NCBI GenBank assembly: GCA_002490465.1
Contig: DKUB01000075.1
Coordinates: 45,352 to 109,351 of the forward strand
DNA: 64,000 bases
Direction: 5' to 3'
Origin: Lachnoclostridium sp. UBA7215
GTDB taxonomy: Bacteria > Bacillota > Clostridia > Lachnospirales > Lachnospiraceae
Under the pieces are notes generated by a model. The model ran no database searches. It was not told the DNA's origin and worked only from the letters and a program-made list of their open reading frames with translations. A program made the position numbers and the translations under genes. This document shows positions 17,424 to 25,261 of this stretch, piece after piece (position 1 is the first letter of the stretch; the number at the start of each line of letters is the position of its first letter).

Positions 17424-18551
17424 TCATGATAAGTTATCATGTTTTGGCATTTGAGACTTAACAAATACCCATTCGCGCTGTATCTGAAAACTTACGGCAA
17501 AGAGCAGTGTGTCAATAATGCATTTGCGTATGGTGCGGTACGTGATGAAGCCCAAAAAATGCTCTACTAACAGCCAGGACAAAATAAGCTGGATAATACA
17601 GAGAATATAGTATCTGACTACGATAACCGGTGAATGGGAATCGTTTTTAAATACCTGTTTTTTATTCATGAAGAAGTTAAAAAGTGAGCTGGCAAGTCGT
17701 GAAATTACCGTTCTCAGCAAAGTCAGAAGAGAACCGCCGAATATAAATCCCTTGAAAATAATGATATTTTCGGGAATCCATGGGCGGAGTATGATGCCAA
17801 GCAGCGAAAAGAGTGCAATGTCAATAAGGAAGCTTGACAGGGAGCTGAGTAAAAATTTCAAAAATACTTTATATATGCGAATGGAGTCCAAAAACGGATT
17901 AAAGTGGGAGCTCTCATTTTCTTCCAGATATATGGTCTCGATGGGAAATTCCTGAACTGGTATCATATGTTCCCTGGCTTCAATCAGCATATTCATTTCA
18001 TATTCAAACCGTTCTCCCTTTGTATTGGCAAAATATTTCGCAATCAGGGGAATCGGCAGTCCGCGCAGACCCGTCTGAGTGTCTGAGACGTGGATGCCGC
18101 ACAGGAGGCGGATCACCTGTCTCGTTAAAATGTTGCCAAAACGGCTGCGGAGAGGTATTTCTGAATTGTCAAACCGGCGGCAGCCAAGGGTGAGCTTGTC
18201 CGGATTTTCATAAGTGAGTTTGGCACAGGTATCAATATCCTTTACGATATGCTGTCCATCGCAGTCTACCGTTACAGCTCCGCATATGTCGGGACAGGAC
18301 TCAAGAATATAATTAAAAGCTGATTTAATAGCTATGCCTTTACCGAAATTAACGACGTGACGGATAATTTTGCAGCCATATTCTTCTTTGCATATTTGAA
18401 AGTACCTGCGTTTTTCCCGTGTACTGCCGTCATCAACCAGAATGATGTTTTCGTATTCCGCTTCCCTGAGTTCGCGGACAAGAGAAACCATGCGGTTGTC
18501 CGGGTCAAGGGCCGGTATGATAATCGCTATTTCCTTTTTGTAATTCCCCAC
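17424..18551 (-). CDS. GT2 glycosyltransferase fused to a GtrA-like membrane domain
   Basis: This 375-residue protein has an N-terminal GT2 domain (about residues 1-230) with IIIPALDPDN, VDDGSTREK, VNFGKGIAIKSAF and VDCDGQH as DXD-type motif, then a C-terminal four-helix domain (about residues 230-365) like GtrA/DPMS. In the GtrA-GtrB pair these functions are separate: one makes the lipid-linked sugar, the other helps flip it. Here they are in one chain. The GTG start at 18551 has GGGAGG 9 bases upstream. It is the only minus-strand gene in this part and has its own promoter at 18598-18626. Confidence 0.85.
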   Translation of the reverse strand: MGNYKKEIAIIIPALDPDNRMVSLVRELREAEYENIILVDDGSTREKRRYFQICKEEYGCKIIRHVVNFGKGIAIKSAFNYILESCPDICGAVTVDCDGQHIVKDIDTCAKLTYENPDKLTLGCRRFDNSEIPLRSRFGNILTRQVIRLLCGIHVSDTQTGLRGLPIPLIAKYFANTKGERFEYEMNMLIEAREHMIPVQEFPIETIYLEENESSHFNPFLDSIRIYKVFLKFLLSSLSSFLIDIALFSLLGIILRPWIPENIIIFKGFIFGGSLLTLLRTVISRLASSLFNFFMNKKQVFKNDSHSPVIVVRYYILCIIQLILSWLLVEHFLGFITYRTIRKCIIDTLLFAVSFQIQREWVFVKSQMPKHDNLS

Positions 18552-18597
18552 AAAAACTTACCTCCCATATTACAATACGTTGCGTTGGCTTCTAATT

Positions 18598-18626
18598 AGT
18601 ATAATCGCTTTTGACAGGTAGTTCAA
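18598..18626 (-). promoter_or_regulatory. Promoter for the GT2-GtrA gene
   Basis: On the minus strand TTGAAC and TATACT are 17 bases apart, about 45 bases before the GTG start. Confidence 0.6.
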
Positions 18627-18696
18627 GAGAAATTTCTTTCTAATCTTGAAAGATGCCCTGCAATCCATTACAATGATAAGCGGGAGGGAAAAGGTT

Positions 18697-19776
18697 ATGA
18701 ACGTATCTCTTTGTGTGGTAGCCTGCAATGAAGAAAAATATTTGCCGCGCCTACTTGATGATATCCGGGAACAGACATATTCCCACAGCAAAATAGAGGT
18801 TGTTTTAGTGGACAGTATGTCGGTGGACAATACAAAGAAGTGCATGGAGCAGTTTAAAGAAGAATTTGGAGAAGAATTTCTACGGATTGCTGTTGTTCCC
18901 AATCCTGGCCGGATACAGAGCTGCGGATGGAATGAGGCGCTTGTTCATTTTACAACGGATGTAATTATGCGTGTTGACGCACACAGCCATATTCCACCAG
19001 ACTTTGTAAAAAAACAGGTGGAGAATTTGGAGAGCGGGGAAATGGTTTCCGGCGGGGTACGCCCGGCATTGGCAGAAAGTGATTTACCGTGGGAGCATAC
19101 ATTACTGCTTGCGGAAGAGTCTATGTTTGGCAGCAGTGTTTCTTCATTCCGTAGAAAAGGGACACGGGCTTATGTGAAGTCTTTTTTCCACGGGGCGTAT
19201 CGGAGGGAGGTTTTTGAAAAAGCCGGTGGTTTTCGTGAGGATTTAGGGCGTACAGAAGATAATGAGATGCATTACCGCATTCGGCAGAATGGTTATCGGC
19301 TCTGTATGTCTCCGGATATTATATCTTATCAGTATATCCGTCCGACATTTCGGAAGATGTGCCGGCAGAAATTTGGAAACGGGTACTGGATTGGTCTGAC
19401 GGCAGGAGTTTGTCCCGGATGTCTGTCCCTGTATCATTTTGTACCGGGGGCTTTTATCTGCGGGATACTATTGACTACGTTTTTATTTTTGGCAGGAATC
19501 CGCTGGCCCGGTGTGGTCATGTGGGGATTATACTGGCTGCTTGCAGTGGTGATGGCGGTTCTTGCGGTGAGAGGGCAGAAGAAGAGTATTGTGCAATGTC
19601 TGCTGCCTCTTTTGTTTTTTGCCCTTCATCTGAGTTATGGAGTGGGAACAGCTGCCGGCCTGGCAGTTATGCCCTTTTGGCGTGGCAAACATAAGGCCTG
19701 TGAGTCTGTGGATAGAGTCAGAGAGGCGTTAAACACAGAAAACGGCGAAGAAATGGGGATTAAAAATGGAGAATAG
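18697..19776 (+). CDS. ExoA-like GT2 glycosyltransferase
   Basis: This 359-residue protein has a GT2 domain with LCVVACNEEKYLPRLL, VDSMSVDNT and MRVDAHSHI, and a long middle like succinoglycan ExoA (GGVRPAL, FFHGAYRREVFEKAGGF, GRTEDNEMHYRIR), followed by hydrophobic C-terminal segments. Members add a sugar to a lipid-linked intermediate at the inner membrane face. ATG 18697 is preferred because GGGAGGGA lies 7 bases upstream; the longer frame from 18646 has no such site. It overlaps the following licD-like gene by 11 bases, which suggests coupled translation. Confidence 0.87.
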   Translation: MNVSLCVVACNEEKYLPRLLDDIREQTYSHSKIEVVLVDSMSVDNTKKCMEQFKEEFGEEFLRIAVVPNPGRIQSCGWNEALVHFTTDVIMRVDAHSHIPPDFVKKQVENLESGEMVSGGVRPALAESDLPWEHTLLLAEESMFGSSVSSFRRKGTRAYVKSFFHGAYRREVFEKAGGFREDLGRTEDNEMHYRIRQNGYRLCMSPDIISYQYIRPTFRKMCRQKFGNGYWIGLTAGVCPGCLSLYHFVPGAFICGILLTTFLFLAGIRWPGVVMWGLYWLLAVVMAVLAVRGQKKSIVQCLLPLLFFALHLSYGVGTAAGLAVMPFWRGKHKACESVDRVREALNTENGEEMGIKNGE

Positions 19777-20671
19777 ACAGCATGTATATACAGAGGAAGA
19801 GCTTCAGGGGCTGCAGAGGGTGAGCCTTGAAATGGCCACGGTTTTTTATGATTTTTGCAAGGAGAACCACCTGACAGCTTATCTGTGTGGCGGAGGATGT
19901 ATCGGTTCGATTCGCCATGGCGGTTTTATTCCGTGGGATGACGATTTGGACTTTTTTATGCCGCGGGATGATTATGAGTATTTTGTAGGGCACTGGGACG
20001 AGTATGACAGGGGAAAAGACCTGGCACTTATGGTACAGGGGAAAAACAGGGTAGACCACAATCTGTTTGCCACGCTGCGGCACCGGAAAACCACTTATAT
20101 CAAGCCATATCAGAAGGATTTGGATATCGTTCACGGGGCGCAGCTTGACATTCTTCCGCTGGACGGATATCCGGATTCGGCGTGGAAGCGCATATGGCAG
20201 TGCATATGGGCAATTATATATTCATTGTTCTGTGCCCAGATGGTGCCGGAAAACCACGGCGGGCTGATGGCGTCTGGAAGCCGTTTGCTTCTCACTGTCT
20301 TTTCCGGAGAAAAAATCCGGTACCGGATATGGTCATTTGCCAAACGTCAGATGACAAAATACCGTATTGCAGACGGGAAAGGCATTACGGAGCTGTGTTC
20401 CGGGCTCGGATATATGAAGAACTGGTATGATAAGACATGGTTTGAGCGTGCAGTGGAAGTGCCTTTTGAGGATAGGACTATGCCGATTCCAGTTGGATAT
20501 GATGCATATCTGAAAAAAGTTTTTGGTGATTACAGGCAGCTTCCTCCGGAAGAGGCGAGGGTAGCGCATCATGACTGTGTGTTTATGGATTTAAGCTCAT
20601 CCTGTGAAAAGTACCGGGGTGTGTATTATATGACAGGAGACGGAGAGGAGGGGCAGGGCGATGCCAGCTGA
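19766..20671 (+). CDS. LicD family phosphotransferase (first copy)
   Basis: This 301-residue LicD-family protein carries the signature CGGGCIGSIRHGGFIPWDDDLD followed by MPRDDYE, with the metal-binding aspartates typical of the nucleotidyltransferase-like fold. LicD proteins attach phosphocholine or related phospho-groups to sugars of teichoic acids, lipooligosaccharides or capsules. The start is within the preceding gene and the end overlaps the next licD gene by 11 bases. No licA, licB or licC (choline uptake and activation) is seen in the window, so the phospho-donor is uncertain. Confidence 0.9.
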   Translation: MENRQHVYTEEELQGLQRVSLEMATVFYDFCKENHLTAYLCGGGCIGSIRHGGFIPWDDDLDFFMPRDDYEYFVGHWDEYDRGKDLALMVQGKNRVDHNLFATLRHRKTTYIKPYQKDLDIVHGAQLDILPLDGYPDSAWKRIWQCIWAIIYSLFCAQMVPENHGGLMASGSRLLLTVFSGEKIRYRIWSFAKRQMTKYRIADGKGITELCSGLGYMKNWYDKTWFERAVEVPFEDRTMPIPVGYDAYLKKVFGDYRQLPPEEARVAHHDCVFMDLSSSCEKYRGVYYMTGDGEEGQGDAS

Positions 20672-21548
20672 AAAGCCGGGACAGGAAGTGGATTTAAAGG
20701 GTCTTCAGGCAAAGTGTCTTGAGATTACTCTGGTTTTTAAGGAGTTTTGTGAGCGGCACGGGCTGCTTTTCTATCTGTGCGGGGGCGGCTGCATCGGGGC
20801 AGTCCGCCACGGCGGTTTTATCCCATGGGATGATGACATCGATGTTTTTATGCCGCGGGAGGATTATGAGAAAATGTGCAGGCTCTGGCGGGAGGAGATG
20901 GATGAGAGCCGCTACAAGCTGAGCCGCACCGGGCCGGAGAATTTTGAGCGCTCCCAGCTCACTGCAATTACTGACGAAAATACAACTTTTATTAAAGAGC
21001 GCCAGATGGATTTGGATGTCGCTCACGGCGTGCGCCTTGAGGTGCTGCCCTTAGATGGTTGTCCGTCCGGGCGTCTGAAGAGGAAAATGCAGCTGTTTTG
21101 GGGGCTTGTATATCAAATTTATATCAATCAGGAGCCGCCCACAAGTAAGGGGAAGGCGCTGGAGCTGATAGGGAAATTTATGCTTTTTATCCGGCCGGGG
21201 TGGAAACGGCGTTACCGCACGGCTATGTTTGCCGAACGGCAAATGACAAAATATAAAATATCCGATTGTGATTACGTGACAGAGCTGTGTGTGCGCTATA
21301 ACTATATGGTCAATGAATATCCGAAAGAGATATTTGCCTCTGCGGTGTATAAGGAATTTGAGGGTGTACAGCTGCCCCTTCCGGTCGGCTATGAGACATA
21401 TCTGAGGATGGCGTTTGGGGACTATGAAAAACTGCCGCCGAGGGAGGCGCAGGTTCCCTCCCATGACGGCATCTGCATTGATTTAGACAACAGCTATACG
21501 AAATACCGTGGAATCTATTATCCAAAGGAGCGGAAAAAAGATGAGTGA
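20661..21548 (+). CDS. LicD family phosphotransferase (second copy)
   Basis: This 295-residue paralogue of the preceding gene shares the CGGGCIGAVRHGGFIPWDDD core, MPREDYE, a DVAHGVRLEVLPLDG segment and the C-terminal FGDYEKLPP. GAGGAGGGG precedes the ATG. It overlaps the next glycosyltransferase gene by 8 bases. The pair are clearly diverged duplicates with the same domain order, which suggests two different acceptor positions, as with LicD1 and LicD2 in pneumococcus; that comparison is inference. Confidence 0.9.
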   Translation: MPAEKPGQEVDLKGLQAKCLEITLVFKEFCERHGLLFYLCGGGCIGAVRHGGFIPWDDDIDVFMPREDYEKMCRLWREEMDESRYKLSRTGPENFERSQLTAITDENTTFIKERQMDLDVAHGVRLEVLPLDGCPSGRLKRKMQLFWGLVYQIYINQEPPTSKGKALELIGKFMLFIRPGWKRRYRTAMFAERQMTKYKISDCDYVTELCVRYNYMVNEYPKEIFASAVYKEFEGVQLPLPVGYETYLRMAFGDYEKLPPREAQVPSHDGICIDLDNSYTKYRGIYYPKERKKDE

Positions 21549-22524
21549 ATGGCAGAAGGGGCTGGTGTCCATTGTTGTGCCGACGTATTTTTCAGAGAAA
21601 TATCTGGAAAAGTGTCTGGAGAGTATTGTGAAGCAGACATATCCCAAATTGGAAGTCATTATTTGTGATGGGGCTTCGGGGGACAGGACACGGGAAATTA
21701 TATCAGGATTTGAGAAAAGATATTCCTTTGTGCGCTGTATTGATAAGGAAAATGAAGGGGTTTCCGCTTCCAGAAATCTTGGTATTGAGAATGCGAGGGG
21801 GGAGTACCTGCAATTTGTAGACAGTGATGATTTCCTGCTGCCGGAGGCCTGTGAGACAATGGTGAGGACGTTAGAAGAGACAGGTGCCAGCCTGTGTATT
21901 GCCGGTTTTCGGATTTTAAAGACGGGTGAGGAGCGCAGCCCGCTCCCCGGTGTGTATGAGGGGGCGGCAGAGTTTGCAGAGCATCTTCCGGAATATTACT
22001 ATTACAAGAAAAACTGTATGAACACACCGTGGAACAAGATGTACCGAAGGGAAGGACTTACTGCACGTTTTCCAAAGGAACTCTCTATGGGTGAGGACTT
22101 GATGTTTAATCTTCAGGTGATAAAAGGTGCCGGGCGGATAGCTGTGATACCGAATCTGGTATATGAATACAACAATATTAATGACCAGTCTCTTGCTTAC
22201 CGCTACCGGGAGGACGGTTTTGAAATTGAAACAATGCTTCATAAGCATATGATGAAATTTGCTGAGGAATATGGAGCGGATACCAATATTCTATATGTTA
22301 ATTATCTGTTTGGTTTAAAGACAAAAATGACAGCATTAGTTCACAAATCGGGTTTATCCGGCAGGGAGTGCAGAAAGAAAATAAAAGGCTGGATGGGAGA
22401 TGCTGCCGTGCAGGAACTGACAGAGAACTACCACACGGACAGGAAAAAGGATCGGATACTTCTCTCTTTTATGAAAAATGCCAGAGGCATGCTGCTCTAT
22501 TTGTATTATAAGTGGATGGCATAA
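21541..22524 (+). CDS. GT2 family glycosyltransferase
   Basis: This 327-residue protein has a standard GT2 domain: SIVVPTYFSEKYLEKCL, IICDGASGDRT, EGVSASRNLGIENARG and the metal-binding FVDSDD, then NTPWNKMYRR and SMGEDLMFN typical of capsule and teichoic transferases. ATG 21541 has AAGGAGCGG upstream and overlaps the second licD stop; the frame from 21508 would intrude 41 bases into licD. It is followed by a highly structured noncoding segment rather than directly by the next gene. Donor and acceptor are unknown. Confidence 0.88.
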   Translation: MSEWQKGLVSIVVPTYFSEKYLEKCLESIVKQTYPKLEVIICDGASGDRTREIISGFEKRYSFVRCIDKENEGVSASRNLGIENARGEYLQFVDSDDFLLPEACETMVRTLEETGASLCIAGFRILKTGEERSPLPGVYEGAAEFAEHLPEYYYYKKNCMNTPWNKMYRREGLTARFPKELSMGEDLMFNLQVIKGAGRIAVIPNLVYEYNNINDQSLAYRYREDGFEIETMLHKHMMKFAEEYGADTNILYVNYLFGLKTKMTALVHKSGLSGRECRKKIKGWMGDAAVQELTENYHTDRKKDRILLSFMKNARGMLLYLYYKWMA

Positions 22525-22535
22525 AACGGAGGACA

Positions 22536-22670
22536 GTGTGAAAAATAAGCTTGATAGCTTATTTTTCACACGGCTATTTGTTTCTGAGCGAAAACAAATA
22601 GCTTTGATGGCAGATGCGAAACTGCATTCGCAGTTTTCTCATCGCCTCTTCGCGACAAGTCGCTCAGAAA
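22536..22670. repeat. Highly structured intergenic element of nested inverted repeats
   Basis: About 135 bases contain at least five inverted repeats. A perfect 16-bp stem runs 22536-22551 with 22556-22571 (loop TGAT). An 11-bp stem pairs 22573-22583 with 22592-22602. TTTCTGAGCGA at 22581-22591 pairs with TCGCTCAGAAA at 22660-22670. AAACTGC (22619) pairs with GCAGTTT (22630), and GCGAC (22652) with GTCGC (22659). The second and third stems share bases, so they cannot form together. No T-run follows. It could be a small mobile palindromic repeat or a regulatory leader for the next gene. Confidence 0.8.
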
Positions 22671-22680
22671 TGAGGACAAA

Positions 22681-23781
22681 ATGAGACGGATTGCATTTAT
22701 TAATTTTGATATGTCAGATACCGGGGGTGCCCAGCAGGTGCTGTGCAATATGGTACACGCAATGGATACAGAGTATGAAATCCATGTAATCAGCTTAATT
22801 CAGGAGAGAGAAGAGTGGGCGTATTCTTTTTCAGACAGGGTATCCCGAAAGACCATTTTGCCGTATAAAGCAAGAATACGGGAGACAATTGTCAGAGGGA
22901 AGAAGGATTTGAAGGGGTATCTGCGGGAAAAACGCATAGAGCTTGTCTTTTATATTGGGGCGTACGCCGGTTTATGTGCCGGAGTTATGGCCAGGGGAGT
23001 ATTGTGCCGGAAAGTTTTTTGCGACCACGGTGCGCTTATGAATCAGTGGCATGAGCGGCCGGCAAGGCTTATGAGAATGATTGGTTCACGGTTTTCGGAC
23101 CGAACAGTTGTCCTCACGAAACAGAGCGAGGAGGCTTATTATAAAAAGTTTCATTATAAAAAAGGACGTGTACAGACGATTTACAATTGGGTGGATGAAC
23201 AGATTCTACAGGATGTAATGCCCTATGATGAGAATTCCCTGACGCTGTTGACGGCGGGGCGTTTTTCTCACGAAAAGGGGTATGATATGCTTGTGCAGGT
23301 TGCTCAGAAACTATTGGAAAAACTTCCCGGTCTGGATTGGGATTGGGATATTTACGGGCAGGGAGATCTGTTTGAGAGTATCAGGCAGCAGATAGAGGAT
23401 GCGGGGCTGTCCGGCCGTGTTCATCTGCTTGGAGTGACAGGGCAAATGAGTAAACACTATCGGGGACATGCCGTTTATGTACTCACTTCTTATCGGGAAG
23501 GGCTGCCGTTAACGCTGATAGAAGCCGGGGCCAATCATCTTCCGATTGTCAGCTTTGATATTGTGTCAGGGCCGTCAGAGATTGTGAAGGATGGAGAAAA
23601 TGGACGGTTAATACCACCCTATGATATTGATCAGATGGCAGATGCCATTGCTTTGCTTTTAACGCAGGATAAGAGACGCACAGAGATGTCTGCCAGGAGC
23701 AGCATTCTTCTGCCAAAATTCCAAAAGGAAAGAATATTAGAACAGTGGAGGGCATTAATTGACGAATTGCTTTTGCCATAA
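22681..23781 (+). CDS. GT4-type glycosyltransferase
   Basis: This 366-residue GT-B protein has the N-terminal glycine-rich MSDTGGAQQVL, and in the C-terminal half the GT4 pattern LLTAGRFSHEKGYDML, YGQGDLFESI and TSYREGLPLTLIEAGA. Such enzymes retain the anomeric configuration and add hexoses or N-acetylhexosamines to lipid-linked chains. GAGGA lies just before the ATG, within the end of the structured element. The 3' end overlaps the opposing polymerase-like gene by 27 bases, so transcripts converge here. Confidence 0.9.
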   Translation: MRRIAFINFDMSDTGGAQQVLCNMVHAMDTEYEIHVISLIQEREEWAYSFSDRVSRKTILPYKARIRETIVRGKKDLKGYLREKRIELVFYIGAYAGLCAGVMARGVLCRKVFCDHGALMNQWHERPARLMRMIGSRFSDRTVVLTKQSEEAYYKKFHYKKGRVQTIYNWVDEQILQDVMPYDENSLTLLTAGRFSHEKGYDMLVQVAQKLLEKLPGLDWDWDIYGQGDLFESIRQQIEDAGLSGRVHLLGVTGQMSKHYRGHAVYVLTSYREGLPLTLIEAGANHLPIVSFDIVSGPSEIVKDGENGRLIPPYDIDQMADAIALLLTQDKRRTEMSARSSILLPKFQKERILEQWRALIDELLLP

Positions 23782-25113
23782 AAATCCCATACTGCTTAAA
23801 AACAGCATCGTTTCTATATTCATGGTAAAGAAAATATCATGGAAACAGATGCAGAAAACAAATATGGCAGCCATCCAGGAAAAGAACAGGATATATGTTT
23901 TGCTAATCGGCTTTTTGTCCCGGATACGTTTCATAGAACGGATAAACAAAAGCAGCATAAAGGATGCCATTACGCAAAAACCAACGGCGCCGGTTTCTAT
24001 AAGCAGGGACAGATAGCTGTTATGGGTTACATATTGTGTTTTGGCGAGGTAGCTGTCCGGATGGTTTTTGGTGGCGTAGGGCAGCGCACCGCGGGTTGAA
24101 AATCCAAATAGCGGTTTTTCTTTGTAGAGTTCAAGGTATGCCTGCCAAATAGTGAACCGGTTATTGGAAATATTTTCTGTATTTACATCTTCCCGCACCA
24201 TTTCCACAGCAGTATCTCTATCCGGAGAAATGAGTTCTGCAATGCCGCGCAAAGACATGAGAGTGGCAAAATAGATGACGAGCAGGAGCACCAGTGTAAT
24301 AATGCTGCGTATGATAAGATGTCTGAGTACGCAGAGACCGGATTTGCCCTGTGCCTGATATTTTTTATAAGAGGAAAGCAGGACATAAATCAATACAGTA
24401 CCGATGACAGAGAGATAAACGGTACGGGAGTTTGACATAATAATATACATGGCGTTCAAAGCGATGCTGAACCAGACAAAAATCCGCATGGCAAGGGTTT
24501 TTTTGGAACTGCTGATGATATGCCATAGCCCTGCCAGAAGAAGCAGGGAGGTAAAGGCGGCAAAATTAGGGTCACTGAAGAGACCGAACAGGCGGCCGTC
24601 GGTAATGCCCTGCCGGACAGCACCGCGGTCTGCGGCATACTGTGTTTTATAAGAAATATTAAGAAGGAATTGTATCAGGGAGGCTGCGCATGCGATATCC
24701 CAGAGTACAGAACAGCAAAGAATTATTTTCTGTATGATGCTGTCCCATTCCTGCTCTGACAGTGTGCGCCCCATAAGATAAAAGAGGACAAGCTGAAATC
24801 CAAAGGTGATAATGCCATACAAGTTGTCAAACAGCTGGTATGAATAGTTTAGGAGAGTGCTGACGCACAGGACGGCAATAAAGCCTGCCAAAAAGAAAAA
24901 GTCAATTTTTTTGTGCGAAGAAAGAATTTCCGTGCGGCTGGCAATCAGCCACCAAATGGCAAGAAGGCAGCCCAAAATCAGCAGCATTCGGTATAAAGTG
25001 GAATTTATACTGCCGTCAATTCGGGCAGCAGTCCAGGTAAAACGTGTCATTAAGCTATATAATGTAAAAAAGACCAGATAAAAACAGGTCAGCGGCAGTC
25101 GTACTTTGTTCAT
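23755..25113 (-). CDS. O-antigen ligase/polymerase-like membrane protein (second)
   Basis: This 452-residue polytopic protein of the Wzy/WaaL class has about 11 membrane segments, the segment GLFSDPNFAAFTSLLLLAG matching the conserved family region, and a loop containing TIWQAYLELYKEKPLFGFS and THNSYLSLLIETG, both typical. I place the start at ATG 25113 because GGAGG lies 5-6 bases before it; the ATG at 25125 overlaps that ribosome site. It is isolated on the minus strand and ends inside the converging GT4 gene. Two such proteins in one locus suggest separate polymerisation and ligation steps or two polymers. Confidence 0.86.
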   Translation of the reverse strand: MNKVRLPLTCFYLVFFTLYSLMTRFTWTAARIDGSINSTLYRMLLILGCLLAIWWLIASRTEILSSHKKIDFFFLAGFIAVLCVSTLLNYSYQLFDNLYGIITFGFQLVLFYLMGRTLSEQEWDSIIQKIILCCSVLWDIACAASLIQFLLNISYKTQYAADRGAVRQGITDGRLFGLFSDPNFAAFTSLLLLAGLWHIISSSKKTLAMRIFVWFSIALNAMYIIMSNSRTVYLSVIGTVLIYVLLSSYKKYQAQGKSGLCVLRHLIIRSIITLVLLLVIYFATLMSLRGIAELISPDRDTAVEMVREDVNTENISNNRFTIWQAYLELYKEKPLFGFSTRGALPYATKNHPDSYLAKTQYVTHNSYLSLLIETGAVGFCVMASFMLLLFIRSMKRIRDKKPISKTYILFFSWMAAIFVFCICFHDIFFTMNIETMLFLSSMGFLWQKQFVN

Positions 25114-25149
25114 TTTATCCTCCATATAACTTATTGGATATTGCCGGTT

Positions 25150-25178
25150 TTGACAATGCCAAGTTTATCCCCTATACA
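25150..25178 (+). promoter_or_regulatory. Upstream promoter candidate for the 4,6-dehydratase gene
   Basis: TTGACA and TATACA are separated by 17 bases, in the divergent gap between genes at 25113 (minus) and 25262 (plus). A palindrome-like TCTATACTATACTATAGA follows at 25181-25198. Confidence 0.5.
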
Positions 25179-25201
25179 AATCTATACTATACTATAGAAG
25201 C

Positions 25202-25230
25202 TTGATTTTTTCAATATTTTTTCGTATAAT
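25202..25230 (+). promoter_or_regulatory. Proximal promoter for the 4,6-dehydratase gene
   Basis: TTGATT and TATAAT are separated by 17 bases; the -10 box is perfect and lies about 30 bases before the ATG. Confidence 0.6.
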
Positions 25231-25261
25231 AATCGACAATAAGAATAGGAGATGGGATTAG

